Shown: piece by piece, positions 33,311 to 44,372 of the stretch | Position numbering within the stretch: position 1 is the first letter of the stretch | Layout of the letters: every line of letters starts with the position of its first letter | NCBI RefSeq assembly: GCF_905475465.1 | Contig: NC_062236.1 | Location: 9,496,001 to 9,560,000 of the forward strand | From: Pieris napi | Lineage: Eukaryota > Arthropoda > Insecta > Lepidoptera > Pieridae | Direction: 5' to 3' | Length of the DNA: 64,000 nt | Translations under genes and position numbers: made by a program | The notes under the pieces: model-generated | Told to the model about the DNA's origin: nothing | The model's database searches: none | Seen by the model: the letters and a program-made list of their open reading frames with translations, nothing else

Positions 33311-34604
33311 AAACTTCGTCTTAAATCCAAAAGGAGACTTCTGTTCAACGGAACAAAAGGCTTACCTATAATGAACATTTATCAATGAAATATATGTAGA
33401 TGTGTGTCTGCACTATTCCCCTTCACTTAATCGTAAACATAAATGGCGCGTTTCAAACCGATATTTTTGAGTTCCCATTAAAATACAATTGTTAATGTCT
33501 GTATCAAATCCGGTTCAACACTTGTCCAAAAATCGTTTCACGTATTCACACACACATTGACAGCAGCCACGACCTACCGTAACATAGCGTCTTACATTTA
33601 AATGTGTTTCTAAGAAATTAGGTACTTAAAGTTTATACAGGCTTTTTACATTTGAATAAAATATTATTTACTTTTAAAAATGTGATATAAAAAGTACTGG
33701 TTAGTAAATGAATAAAAATAGGAATTGTAGGTTGTTGTGTTTTGTTTTTATGTCTCCGTAGTAGATAATTCATCGGATAATTAATTCATGATTCACAGAG
33801 ATCACTAAATAATTAGTCTTATAAATTACGTTTATTTATAACAAAAAAATCTCAGTTTAAAGTTTCTCACATTGGTAACAAAATCCACGAAGTGTTCATA
33901 ATAGGACAATTTAAATGCAAGATCATAAAAGTCTATAAAACATGAACAATATAAATTCATGTAACGATTGTTTGCATTCAATGCGACGCAAAAATAATTT
34001 TTGTTACACACATTCACATACCGAATTTCAAAATGTACGAATGAGATAATCTGTATTCATCGCACAAAATTATTGAGGAGGGTTCGTTTGTGGGAGAGAG
34101 ATGGCGCTAGTTCCGCTGTTTCGTTTGGCCAAAATGCAATATAAGAATGACGTGAGCGGGCCATTGACCCTAGAGCAACGTTTGGCCGGAGTTTTTTGTC
34201 TTATTACAAAAGCGCGCGAATTCCTGTTTGTTGTTTTTTTTTGACGTTTGTTTATTATCTATAGAATGTGGTTGTGTTTATTTTTTTATATGGCAATGTA
34301 AGGTGTTTTAGAAATTACAAAAGATGACATATTAATTAATTTAATATGTATTGAATAAATAGAAAAATGCAATTAAAATAGCTATGTCTAAATTTGTTGT
34401 AAATATACTGTTCACTTTACAAAGTTTTGTTTGTTTAATTAATACTACTAATCAAGTAATATATAGATTTATTTACTTATAAGTTTTATTACATATGGAA
34501 CCAGATGACAGGATCCATCTTGCTTGTCACATACAATGTTCTCATTCTTCATGATTACGTATCTGTAATCTTATATAATGAGAAAATTATATCATATTTT
34601 CTAT
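33311..34604. other. Spacer with a GC-richer island at 34075-34235
   Basis: Mostly AT-rich. The island contains GAGAGATGGCGCTAGTTCCG, GACGTGAGCGGGCCATTGAC and AAAAGCGCGCGAATTCCTG. It has no exon borders or coding frame; its composition is that of a regulatory or conserved non-coding segment, which only comparison could show. Confidence 0.35.
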
Positions 34605-34862
34605 TAAAATTTAATGTACATATAAATAATTAAAAATGAATAAATAGAAAATTAAAACAAATTTAAAAAGTCTCCTCGCTGTATTGCGATACTTAATCGT
34701 CGTATATTTATAAATTAATATTTTATATAAAAAAATGTTTATCTTTGTTAAGTGTTGAGTTTCAAAATATTTCCAGCGATCTTGCATCTTATTTCGCGAA
34801 TAAAAACCACGTCGACGACCGACATCAAGGCCGCGTCGAATTTGCGCCGGCGCATCGTGCAA
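34605..34862 (-). mobile_element. LINE tail fragment with attached open frame
   Basis: 34612-34710 matches the tail at 35636-35835 (AGAAAATTAAAACAAATTTA, CTCGCTGTATTGCGATACTT). Upstream on the minus strand, 34862-34740 reads HDAPAQIRRGLDVGRRRGF then KMQDRWKYFETQH, richer in codons than the surroundings but not recognised. Confidence 0.5.
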
Positions 34863-35154
34863 GTGAGATTCTTAAATTATAGGTAAATGTTCGAGAAATA
34901 ACCGAGATTTTAATCTTTTTCTATACGTTTCACTGCGTTGCTCAGTTAAAGCTGTAGGTAATTTTGTTAGGAATTTTGGGCTTTAAGAAACAAAACAAAT
35001 TTTCCTAAACTCAGTAATGAACTTGTTCACAGATATTTACCTACGTAAATCTGGGACCCATAAACTCAGTTTCTACGTGTTTAGTTTTTCTGAAAAATTA
35101 CTACAAATCTAAATCAGCGTTGTGATGTACGGGCCACAGCCACTTTATTAAACA

Positions 35155-35345
35155 TTTATTTATCCTTTGAGCAACAGATAGCCCCTTGTGCAGAGGAATC
35201 AGTCACCCACGTAGTCCTGGAACGCGTGGCTTCCCAGCGAAGAGAAATACTAGCAGAAGTGAGGTCGCTCCGTGATAGCGAAGTTCTCAGGAAACATCTG
35301 AGCTTCTGGAAGGATCTAGGCGGCCTTAACTAGCCAGGACTTTAC
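35155..35345 (+). mobile_element. LINE ORF2 C-terminal remnant
   Basis: Reads CAEESVTHVVLER, ASQRREILAEVRSLRDSEVL and RKHLSFWKDLGGLN then stop. A Cys/His zinc-knuckle-like start followed by a helical end is usual for R1/jockey ORF2 C-termini. No upstream reverse transcriptase. Confidence 0.6.
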
Positions 35346-35635
35346 GTGCAACGAACCAAATGTGCGTCTAAGTGCGGAAACTGAGTCCACACTTACATAC
35401 ATATAATGGTGAAGGCGCTACGAAACGTGATTTAATCATGTAAAATTGTTTTTAGAGCTATTTTGCACGAAATGCGACATTACATCAAGCAAGTTATGAA
35501 CGAAGACACGGTATATAACTACTGACTTTTTAAGACAGTTAAGGAAGTATGCTCTGGCCTTGCCTGCTTTTGGCAGACACTCGTGACTCATAATGGAAAT
35601 CTCCAAAATGATATATATTTCACATAGCACAAATG
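35346..35635. other. Spacer, nothing recognised
   Basis: AT-rich; no repeat family or exon. Confidence 0.4.
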
Positions 35636-35835
35636 TACAGTACAATATTCTTAACCTACATATTAATAATTAAGAATGTATAAATAGAAAATTAAAACAA
35701 ATTTAAAAAGTTTGGTACCTTTAACGCTGGCAGTTTTTCCTCGCTGTATTGCGATACTTATTCGTTGAGCGAGGAAAACACCAGCTCTGGGGTCACCGGT
35801 ACTATCTACCAGGGCCAACTTAAATCTTAAATTAA
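35636..35835 (-). mobile_element. LINE 3' UTR
   Basis: Plus strand AGAAAATTAAAACAAATTTA, CTCGCTGTATTGCGATACTT, GAGCGAGGAAAACACCAGCT and ACCGGTACTATCTACCAGGG. Same tail as 41405 and 34605. The two CCTCGCT/AGCGAGG blocks are inverted, so the RNA can form a stem, a frequent LINE tail feature. Confidence 0.68.
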
Positions 35836-36350
35836 TTATAGTAGTTTTAAGATAATTTCCTAAAACTTTCTACTACATGGTTTTGGAGAATAATACTTTT
35901 TGATAGGATTCAGAGAGGTTTATTTAGAGAGAGATATTAATTTTAAGGCAACTATACATTAACAATAATCTACGCATAGGCAATAGATAGAGACGTATAT
36001 TTGTCAGTTGGAAAAAAATATAAATATAAGCCATCTTACATAGACAATTACCTAGATTTGTCAGCGACACTATGTAAAATATTCTCCCCTCAATCTAGAT
36101 GTATAGCAAAATTCATAAAAGTCATTTAAATTACTACTAAGTTGTATCAAGTAGGGCATAGACTAGACACAATATGTCTGTATGAGACTTCTTGAATATG
36201 TCATAGATGGGAGAGATTGATCCAAGCGAAGTCGCGTCAAAAAGCGAGTTAATTAATAAATCTTCACTACTTTCGTGTGCGCATCAATCCCGTTCTCTTG
36301 CGCATGTGTGCGCGTGCGTTGACACCGTTTTTTCTGAGTTGGGATAGGTC
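35836..36350. other. Spacer leading to a GC-richer stretch
   Basis: AT-rich to 36220; then AAGCGAAGTCGCGTC, TTGCGCATGTGTGCGCGTGC and GTTGACACCG up to 36330, a promoter-like composition ahead of the candidate exon at 36351. Confidence 0.35.
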
Positions 36351-36394
36351 ATGGCTGTTTTATTTTTGTTGAGTGCACTCAACATTGGTGTCAG
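36351..36394 (+). CDS. Candidate first exon coding a signal-peptide-like start
   Basis: ATG at 36351 in context GTCATGG encodes MAVLFLLSALNIGV, then a GTAATA donor at 36395 (phase 2). A hydrophobic start cut by a donor is what a secreted-protein first exon looks like. No following exon was found. It contains the perfect 18-bp palindrome TGTTGAGTGCACTCAACA (36367-36384), which may be the real feature. Chance occurrence is quite possible. Confidence 0.2.
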
Positions 36395-37489
36395 GTAATA
36401 TGTGAAAAGTACGTGTTTGTTAAAGCTTATAAAAGTAGATTTACTTTGGTTTTTTACTTAATTTAACTAGATTTGGTATTTATGTCACATACAAAGATAT
36501 ATTTTATGTTTTGATGTGCTATGATTAAAAGCAATTTTTTTAATTAAAAATCTTTTGATTTTTTTTATTAGTAATCTTACAGCTGACAAAAATATTAAAA
36601 GACAGTAGGTACATTATACAAAGCCAAAACATATTACATAGACAAACAATATATATATGAAACAGGAAACAAGTAAAAACATTAATAGACAAAAATATGT
36701 ATAAAAAAAAAAAAACTGAAGTTTAACATTTGAAACAACAAATCATACTTAATATGTCAAATTACTGCTTAAACAAAATCAGAGTCTTCAAATATTTCTT
36801 TGGTGAGGTGGAAAATAGCAACATCCTTATAATTAGTGTCATAGTTGATAGTTAGATAAAACCCGAAACACAATTATTACAAAAATTGTGTACAATTTGC
36901 GTACGAGGCACATGGAACAATTGTGAGTATCTTGTCGCATATGGAGCGATTCTTACAGAAATTAACGACGACGATTATAATTACGTTTAAATTATTGTAT
37001 TCTATTTTGCAACGCATAACTATAATAGTTAGGTACATAGTTGAATATGACCAAATCATCATCATCAAATCAAAAGAAAGCCCCACCCTTGTTACGTGAT
37101 GGAAAGTAATATAAACTATAAAAGCAAAAGTCATTACGTGTAAATAAGCTTACTGTTCAACAGTTTCTTCCAGACATTGAGCAATTCATAATAATAATAA
37201 TGTTTTTATTGTCCAATCCAATGATATATTGTTTGTTTGTACATTTTTGAACCTTTTTGTAGTTAAATATTATGTATTCCATCTCTTGCTATATTTTTAG
37301 TGTAATTGTTTGTTATTATTTATAATTTTTGTTAGCTGTAGAATTATGAAATTAATTAAGAGAATAAAAATAAAAATGAGTTTATTAATTTGACAACAAT
37401 TCATTAGAATGTGTAAGATTTTGGAACCCTAAGTTTTGAGTTTATTTATTTTTATCTACATCTAGTTTACATAACAGTATTGTATATTT
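36395..37489. other. AT-rich spacer, nothing recognised
   Basis: Homopolymer A and T tracts; an ATA-type run at about 37190. No exon or repeat family seen. Confidence 0.45.
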
Positions 37490-37925
37490 TTGTTTTTCTA
37501 AGATGCCCTCGTCTGGAAGAAGGCCTCTTACGACTTTTCTACTCTGTCTTTTATCGTCAGCATCTTTTGCCAGCAACCCTTTAAATTGAATCGGCCCACC
37601 GCTCTTTTAGTCTGCCCTTCTTTTTTGTCCCTTTGGACATATGTACCCATATGTTTTTAAACCATCTTCTATCTGTACCTTCTACATGCCCTGCCTGATT
37701 ACTACAATATAATTTAAGCAATTTAGGTTCTTTTTAACTAACACCGCTGGCTCTGAGATACAAAAAGTCTTGCCTTCCGAAATGAGAATCTTCCAGTGCT
37801 CCCTGTCCTGTGCCAACTCTCACCTATTGCTGGCTTTCAGCTGCAGCAGGTCCTCTACTCTGTCGATACAGCGGCATCTACTGATCTCCGAGCCGGCCTA
37901 GTAATCTTGAACCATGCGCTCAAGA
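37490..37925 (-). mobile_element. LINE (endonuclease-reverse transcriptase type) C-terminal remnant
   Basis: On the minus strand reads QAGHVEGTDRRWFKNIWVHM, then KKKGRLKERWADSI, stop, RVAGKRC, then broken frames and RPSSRRGHLR. The order (W)AGH, DRRW, KRGRPxxRWADDIRRVAGxRW is the end of a widespread insect LINE ORF2. Several stops mark it as dead. Confidence 0.72.
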
Positions 37926-39267
37926 TTCGCTTAAAAAAAGGAATAATTAAATATTACAATTTCCACTACTAGACCCGACCTATACGTGGGGATATGGTAC
38001 AAAAGCTTATACTAGCTTCAGAACGTAACTAAAGCTTACCACGCCAATGATTCTCAGTAGCCAGTTTCTTAGTGACTATAGCTCTAATAGATAGATCTCC
38101 ATACAAGTTTATAGGGCCATAAACTGTGAGTGCTCGCATTAGGCACTAGTGTTTCAGATAATCTAGTCTTGGTACTTAGATTTATGACTTGAATGACACT
38201 TATTACATTACTACTAGGGATTATGTAAATACATACTTTAGTATCTTAGGATTTTAATAACGTAGTAGTAACGTAAAAAAGTGCGGTTTTTGATAATAAA
38301 TTTTGAAAAACAAAATAAAACGCCATGACTTCTCAATCACTTAGGTAATTAAGGAACGGGTGCAATATACAAAGTACCTACTATCACGCATAAGCTTTTT
38401 GTTATTCTTAAATTGCATAGGATATTTATTGGCATAGTTTGATCACGAAATAGATACAGAAAGCTAACGTCAAAGACTTAGAGGAAACTCTACTTCTTTA
38501 GTATTCTTTAGTATAATATATAATGTTGGCGTGGCCAATTTGAAAAATGTTGCCTTAATATTTATCAATTTTTAATTAATATTCTTACTATGTATGCTAC
38601 CTCTTACCCCTTGTGCCCAACACACACATATATATTACATTAGTTAACGAATAACATAGGATAACTGACCTTTTTATTGTCTGACTGAAAGTCTTCTATT
38701 TTTTAGTAGGTACCTATAGTAGTTGGTTAAATTTTATTTTGATTTTCTTCAATAATTTCTTTCTTTTTTTTTGTATATGATTTTTTTATTCGAATTAAAT
38801 ATATATAAGAATTCAAATAAGTAAGGACAGGATTGTGTTTTTTGTTAATAAATAAAACATAATACATTGTATACACAAGGTGGTTTCTTTGTAATTAGGA
38901 ACTTATTCCCAAGTTCGAAACAGAACGGAAACCTATAGCAATTTAGCTAAATATTTCCCTATGACAGTTCTAATTCTGGCATTAGGCTCGATACACACCT
39001 GTGGCAGATGGTGCAGCTGGTGTATGCCTAATATGGGTCTAACTACTAAGCAATATACTCAGTACAAAATACAAATACATAGAGTGGATTCTATGTTTTA
39101 ATTGTCTATGAGTCATGTCCGTACGTCAGAAACATATTGAATATTATCTTTAGATGTATTATATACTTGTGATATACAAGTATCGTTCATTCTTTCAAAG
39201 TATATTTCGTCATAAAAATATTTATGCACAAATTATTATGGATAAGAAGAGATTGTCTTATGTCTGT
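37926..39267. other. AT-rich spacer, nothing recognised
   Basis: 1.3 kb with no exon, RNA gene or recognised repeat. Confidence 0.45.
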
Positions 39268-39300
39268 TTATTTTGCGGTTATTAAAAAAGAAGAAAAACA

Positions 39301-39581
39301 AATCAGTGGCACTACAACATTTTTAGCTCTGATCCTCAGATTTATGTATCTGTTTCATGATCATTTGTCAATCTAATAGGCAAGTAGGGGTACATCCTCC
39401 TGTGCATGACACACGCCGTCGAATGTTTAGGTCTAAGGCAGGACGATTTCCTCACGATGTTTTCGTTCACTGTTCGAGCGAATGTTAAATGCGCACAAAA
39501 AGAAGTCCATTGAGGTCGTAGGTTCGATCCCGTGCACCTAGAGATGAGAATTGCACGCTGAAGCCACTAGGCTAACACTAT
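39301..39581 (-). mobile_element. SINE family A with internal inversion
   Basis: Ordinary minus-strand copy (AATCAGTGGCACTACAAC to AAGCCACTAGGCTAACAC), except that 39511-39539 reads AGGTCGTAGGTTCGATCC, the plus-strand B box, where the inverse is expected. Flanked by TTATTTTGCGGTTATT (39268) and TTATTTCGCGGTTATT (39584), a 16-bp target duplication with one mismatch. Confidence 0.88.
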
Positions 39582-39704
39582 GCTTATTTCGCGGTTATTG
39601 CAAAATATTAATAATCGTCATTTAATAATAAAAAAAATATGAAAAGAAAATATAAAAATATAATATGATAAATAATTTCGGTAACTCTTGTACACATATA
39701 AGCG

Positions 39705-39775
39705 TCAAACAAAAACATACGGCTATTAATTTACATTTACTGCTGGAAGAGAAGAACTGTCTGGAAGCTCTCTAT
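39705..39775 (-). mobile_element. LINE-like tail, degraded
   Basis: TAAGCGTCAAACAAAAACAT, AATTTACATTTACTGC and GGAAGAGAAGAACTG follow the order of the tail at 22336 with deletions. Confidence 0.4.
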
Positions 39776-39826
39776 AATGTTAATCACCATAAACTTCACA
39801 AGATACTTTGAGGAGAAACATAACTA

Positions 39827-40225
39827 TACAGCTTGTCCTTGGACATAGGCCTCCCCTAAGAGCTTCCACTCTTCTCGGTGTCTAGCTTTACGTAGCCACA
39901 TAGAGCCAGCTGCTCTACTTACATCATCTTACCATCTCTTTATTTGTTTTCCTCGTTTTCTTTTGTCAGAGCGAGGAAGCCATTCCGTCGCTTTATTCGT
40001 CCATTTATCTTTGTCTTATCTCATACCTAATGTGTCCTGTCCATTTCCAATTCAGTCGTTTACTAGAAGTAACAGCATTTCTAAACTTTGTCATGTCTTT
40101 TATTTCTTCTAGTTTGACTCTATAACTCAAATTTAAACCTAGAACACTCCTTTCGATACTATTTTGACATACTTTTAGTTTGTTTTCTTGTCAGTGAGTG
40201 ACCAGGTTTGACATTTTCTTTTTTA
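39827..40225 (-). mobile_element. LINE (endonuclease-reverse transcriptase type) C-terminal remnant
   Basis: Minus strand reads VCQNSIERSVLGLNLSYRVK, LEEIKDMTKFRNAV, RLNWKWTGHI, then after stops DGMAS, KEMVR and REEWKLLGEAYVQGQ. This is the same C-terminal order as at 37490 (RVKLEEIRxxT...W(K/R)WxGH...LGEAYVQ) from a related element. Four or more stops. Confidence 0.75.
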
Positions 40226-40500
40226 CAGTTAAAATCAAATCTAACATTAGACTCGACACGCCAATTACTAGTAGGGAATATGTGATACCTACTTTATCAT
40301 TTCTACGTGAAGAGCTTTCGTGATATAGTGATTTAGAATTTAAAATCGAATAGTATCGCTAAGTCGGAAACAGAAAGTTGTGACAACGACACGTGCGATA
40401 CTGTCCGCGCGGACATCGCAAAACTGTGCTGATAAGATATAAAGAACTAGAAGATACAAATATATAATAATTTTTGTTTAAATATCTTAAGTATTTAATT
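40226..40500. other. Spacer, nothing recognised
   Basis: Contains ACACGTGCGATACTGTCCGC near 40390 but no exon or repeat. Confidence 0.4.
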
Positions 40501-40715
40501 ACAGTGACGCTGCAAACCTTGTTCTTGGCCTCAGACTTCTGTATCTGTTTGATGATCATTTGTCAATCTAATAGGCAAGTAGGAGATCAGCCTTCTGTGC
40601 CTGACACGCAGTACGACTTTGTGGGTCTTCCGCGGATCGAACTCACGAACTCAGTTATGAGTCATTGCATTGCATCAATGGACTTTCTTTCTATGTGCGT
40701 TTTTCCGACTGAAGT
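40501..40715. mobile_element. SINE family A, rearranged copy
   Basis: 40501-40668 reads as a minus-strand copy with its middle deleted and the head directly joined (GGGTCTTCCGCGGATCGAAC). From 40669 (GCATCAATGGACTTTCTTTC) the plus-strand sequence of the missing middle follows. A deletion-inversion within the SINE explains this. Confidence 0.7.
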
Positions 40716-40732
40716 ATTTCTGAACCAATTTG

Positions 40733-40852
40733 ACTTAGGCTTCTTCAAGAGAAGGAACGTACCAATTAAAAGGCCGGCAACACACTTACGAGCCTTCTGG
40801 CAATGTCCCCACCTATGGACGGTATCACCTAAGTTTGCCCACTGTTCAAATA
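40733..40852 (+). repeat. GGCCGGCAACRCACT repeat with 5' extension
   Basis: TAGGCTTCTTCAAGAGAAGG, ACGTACCAATTAAAAGGCCG, GCAACACACTTACGAGCC and GACGGTATCACCTAAG. The 5' extension is shared with 54079. Confidence 0.7.
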
Positions 40853-41404
40853 AACACAGACCGAATTCGAAGTTCCAGGAGAAAACCAAATTATTAGAAG
40901 ATTTTTTCTGCTAATCCATTAGTGTACTCATCTAGTAATTCTACATTTGGGTTCCCCGATACAATACATTCGTATGAATATCAGCCGATATTATGTTCAT
41001 TTCCTATTTCTGTTTAAACTCAACCATTTTATGATTTTATTTTCCAGCGATTCCGGTTCGCACGTAATGAATAGTTGCATGTAACGAACCGGAACTGAAT
41101 ATCTCCAAAAACTTGAGAACGGCACGCTTAACATTTGACCCGAACTATATATATAAGACTTCCTCCACCCTCCCCTGTCTTCTTCAAGCCTCTGCGCCAG
41201 GACGATGGTAAGACCTGTAAGAGCATTAACTTGGTTAGTCCAGTGAGTAGGGGATCAGCCTCGACTCTGTCAGTCACGATGAGTTTTTCAGAAAGTTCTG
41301 GATTTAGGTGTGAGATTCACAGACATATTGTGATTATTCTTCGATTGGGTGATTGAGATTAGACTTTTAGGCTTAAAGGCAGTCTGTCTTATTTCAGACA
41401 GACG
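40853..41404. other. Spacer, nothing recognised
   Basis: Somewhat less AT-rich around 41045-41330 (for example CTCCACCCTCCCCTGTCTTC). The inverse pair GATTCCGGTTCG and CGAACCGGAACTG lies at 41049 and 41086. No exon could be supported. Confidence 0.35.
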
Positions 41405-41920
41405 ATTTACGATTTTCATAATATAAAGTATTTATTTCCAACACACAAATATACAGTATTTACAATATTCTCAACTAACATACTAATAGTAATAAATGTA
41501 TTAAGAGAAAACAAAAACAAATTTAAAAAGTTTGGTCCCTGTGGCAGTGTACCTTTATCGCTGGCAGCATTTCCTCGCTGTATTGCGATACTTATTCGGT
41601 GAGCGAGGAAAGCACCAACCAGGGTCTCAGGTACTATCTAACATTTGCCAACTTAAATAAGCCCACGGCCCAAGAGTCTCTCCTCCAAAAGGAGCAAAAT
41701 CGAATTTGAAGGAAAGGCTCTTATATTTGAGCTGTCTATTATTTTCCTCCTGCTCGCTCCCAGCTTTTATGCCTGTCCGAGGAAGGTGAGACGGGGTTAT
41801 TGTATCCACATAAGCAGCTTCGGCTTTAAGGTCCTTCAAGAGATCAAGACACCCCATCCGGCCGCTTGCTATTGTCCTGAGCGATGCCTGTTGACTCCAA
41901 AATGGCTGGAACATTTACGG
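41405..41920 (-). mobile_element. LINE 3' end with ORF C-terminus
   Basis: Minus strand 41914-41630 reads SGRMGCLDLLKDLKAEA, LKYKSLSFKFDFAPFGGETL and GPWA. The YxSL...FxFxPxxxETLGxWG pattern is common at the end of retroelement ORFs in invertebrates. It runs into the tail shared with 35636 (GTACCTGAGACCCTGG..., AGCGAGGAAATGCTGCCAGC) and an AATAAA near the 3' end at 41425-41430. Confidence 0.7.
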
Positions 41921-42172
41921 AGGCAAGAAGATGTCGTGGCGAGTAAAACGACCTGCGTTTTGAAGTTGTCAAAATTAGTTTTTTTATTATTATTCAACTT
42001 CCAGCCATACTCGTCAAACGATTATTTCTCTAGAAACTTCTAAAGTGGGACAGGAAAAAACCTAAATGCTGATTCAATCGACATTAAACATAGCCCGCAA
42101 TTTTTACAACTATTTGAATTCCTTTGTGACACGCCATGGTTTACTGATTATTCGATTGGATTTATTTATGAT

Positions 42173-42618
42173 GAGGTCTAGTGGCTTCAGCGTGCGACAC
42201 TCATCCCTGAGGTCGTAGGTTCGATCCCCGGCTGTGCACCAATGAACTTTCTTTCTATGTGCACATTTAACATTCGCTCGAACGGTGAAGGAAAACCGGC
42301 TTGCCAAAAAGTCGACGGCGTGTGTTAGGCACAGGAGGCTGACTTGCCTATCAGATTGACTGATCATGAAACAGATACAGAAATCTGAGGCCTGCCTTGC
42401 GATTCTGTAACACACTTTTCGAACTCACACAGCGGTTTACGCAGCGGTAAGCAATAAACTACAAGCTCGTTCCTTATTCGAATGCCAAATCATAAAATGA
42501 CTGCTTCACGACTGATATGAGCGCGACCGCCGCTGCGAAAACCGCTGTGTGAGTTCGAAAAGTGAGTTACAGAATCGCAAGGCTGGGCCTGGACCTGAAA
42601 AGGTTGTAGCTCCATAGA
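42173..42618 (+). mobile_element. SINE family A interrupted by a MITE
   Basis: SINE blocks GTCTAGTGGCTTCAGCGTGC, GGTTCGATCCCCGGCTGTGC and AAAAAGTCGACGGCGTGTG run to ATACAGAAATCTGAGG at 42391, then a foreign insert, then GGCCTGGACCTGAAAAGGTT from 42586. The head is slightly truncated. Confidence 0.9.
42392..42585. mobile_element. CAGCCTTGCGATTCTG MITE nested in a SINE
   Basis: CTGCCTTGCGATTCTGTAAC to GTTACAGAATCGCAAGGCTG. Here the left arm is short (to GCAGCGG) and the right arm is complete, the mirror of the copy at 23496. Insertion into the SINE dates the MITE as younger. GGCCTG-like bases flank it, but an exact target duplication could not be fixed. Confidence 0.88.
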
Positions 42619-43559
42619 TTTTATTAATATTGTTTATGATAAAGGCAGAGCAAGACTGCCATAAAATCTCTAAAAAAATAGAGCAAGCCTAGTTTTAGTT
42701 ATCCGCAAGCGAATTAAATTCTCTGGTATGATTGGACTTCAAGAAAACATACAAAATTAGACCATTCGCCATAAAAATATCACGTTCGTTTATTTATTGA
42801 TCATTAAAATCCAGTAAATACTGAAAGCCTGTTTAGTCCTAGGGCTCACAAAATAAAATCTAAATAAGGGTTAATTAATTTCATTCGAGAAAACCTAAAA
42901 CAAAATCACATTTCAATCATTAGTAGGTAATTAGTTAATCAACCGTGGAAAATGGAGGAAAACGCGGATAAATTGAATTTAATCAAAGAAACCCGTTAGT
43001 TTTGTTTGGTGCAGTACTTGCGCAATGGCTAATAAGATTTGTACGACAAAATACGGCTAAACTGACGCTAGCTGTTCAGTGGTTAAAGGTACGAGTTTAA
43101 GGTTCGATTTTTGGGTAGGTACATTAAATTTTATATGGTGGTGATATATGATTTATCAGGATATTATCTTCAAACTTTTGCAAGGCTTTTTTGGCCTTAG
43201 ATTATAGAATGAGATTTTTTTTGTCGTAATTCGAAGTCTCGCAAATTATTTCGCAAAGTGTTTATCATTTTATTATATTAACAAATTAAAGTGAAATAAA
43301 ATTGTATAGTAATTTTAGTTACTTTACAGTTAGTTTGGGACTATACATTTTATTTCAAACGAAAATTGTAAGCGCTAATCAAGCCAGAAAATATTACAGT
43401 TAGTCCTGGGTTCAATAATGTTTTCTCTTGAAAAATATCACTGTATAAGAATCCCATGAAATATATCAAATCTATATATCGTTTTGAGTTATCAGCATTC
43501 AAACTGTGGAGTTATTATTAGTATTGAATACAGAATATATTAGAATTTTAATCAAAAAA
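42619..43559. other. Spacer, nothing recognised
   Basis: A weak tRNA-like stretch near 43075-43115 (TAGCTGTTCAGTGGTTAAAG, AAGGTTCGATTTTTGG) may be a SINE relic. Otherwise AT-rich. Confidence 0.4.
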
Positions 43560-43688
43560 TCGACCGGCTAAAAGGACGCCAACGCACTTGCGAGCCTACT
43601 GGCAATGTTAGTGCCCATGGGCGGCGGGGCGGTATCACTTAACATCAAGTAAGCCTCCTGCCCGTTTGCCTCCTGTTACATAAAAAAA
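43560..43688 (+). repeat. GGCCGGCAACGCACT-type repeat
   Basis: TCGACCGGCTAAAAGGACGC, CAACGCACTTGCGAGCC, GGCGGTATCACTTAACATCA and GCCTCCTGCCCGTTTGCC, ending in an A run. One GGCGG unit is duplicated. Confidence 0.75.
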
Positions 43689-44037
43689 CTGTACCTACCT
43701 ATATATTTGTATCATAAATTTCATCCGAAAGTTGATAAATTAAAAAAGTGTCGAATAAAAATAAAATATACGAAAAATAGTGAAGCTACGAGTTCAAAAG
43801 CTCGCAAAATAAATAGACTTAGCACGGATGAAGCCGTAACAATGTCTAATTCTAATACGCGTGTACTTTTCGCCGTGCACTAATTAATATTTATTTCTGA
43901 ACGTGAATAGTAGTTCATTGGTTTTTGTAGTGGTTGCGTTTAGAAGTTTAATATATAAACACAATAAGATTTTTTTTTTAATCTTTTGGATAATCAATGC
44001 ATGCAACATTTAAATATGTTCTAAATTGGAAGTGGAC
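43689..44037. other. Spacer, nothing recognised
   Basis: AT-rich; no exon or repeat family. Confidence 0.4.
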
Positions 44038-44220
44038 CAGTGTTGGCCTAGTGTTATCAGCGTGTGACTTCATCCAGCAACCAATACCTGGCTGTGCGAT
44101 GAAGGAAAACATCGTGAGGAAACTTGCCCAGACCCAAAAAGTTGACAGCGTGTGTCAGTCAGTAGGCTAATCACCTTGTTATCAGAATAGATAAATCTCC
44201 CGCAAAGGTTGTGGCCATTG
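44038..44220 (+). mobile_element. SINE family A, degraded
   Basis: AGTGTTGGCCTAGTGTTATC, a deleted B box, GATGAAGGAAAACATCGTGA, CCCAAAAAGTTGACAGCGTG and GCAAAGGTTGTGGCCATTGG remain. Confidence 0.75.
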
Positions 44221-44221
44221 G

Positions 44222-44372
44222 TATTTGAAATTATACTTCTTTTGGCGCGTTAGAAAAAATGATGGTAGTAAATTTTTTCTATTGTTACTGTCGTTTTTTC
44301 TACAAACGTAGAATAAGGCGAAAGATATAATTTTTGAAAAGATTTACGTACACACACGTTTTTTTTTAATTC
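44222..44372 (+). mobile_element. GAAGTTATACTTC element, internally deleted
   Basis: GAAATTATACTTCTTTTGGC, TTTTTTCTACAAACGTAGAA and a terminal CGTACACACACGTT plus T-run. Shorter than the copy at 30594. It directly follows the SINE. Confidence 0.65.

Noticed and set aside
40474..40914. 146-codon plus ORF, the longest near 40 kb
   Set aside because: It spans a rearranged SINE and a GGCCGGCAAC repeat; open by chance.
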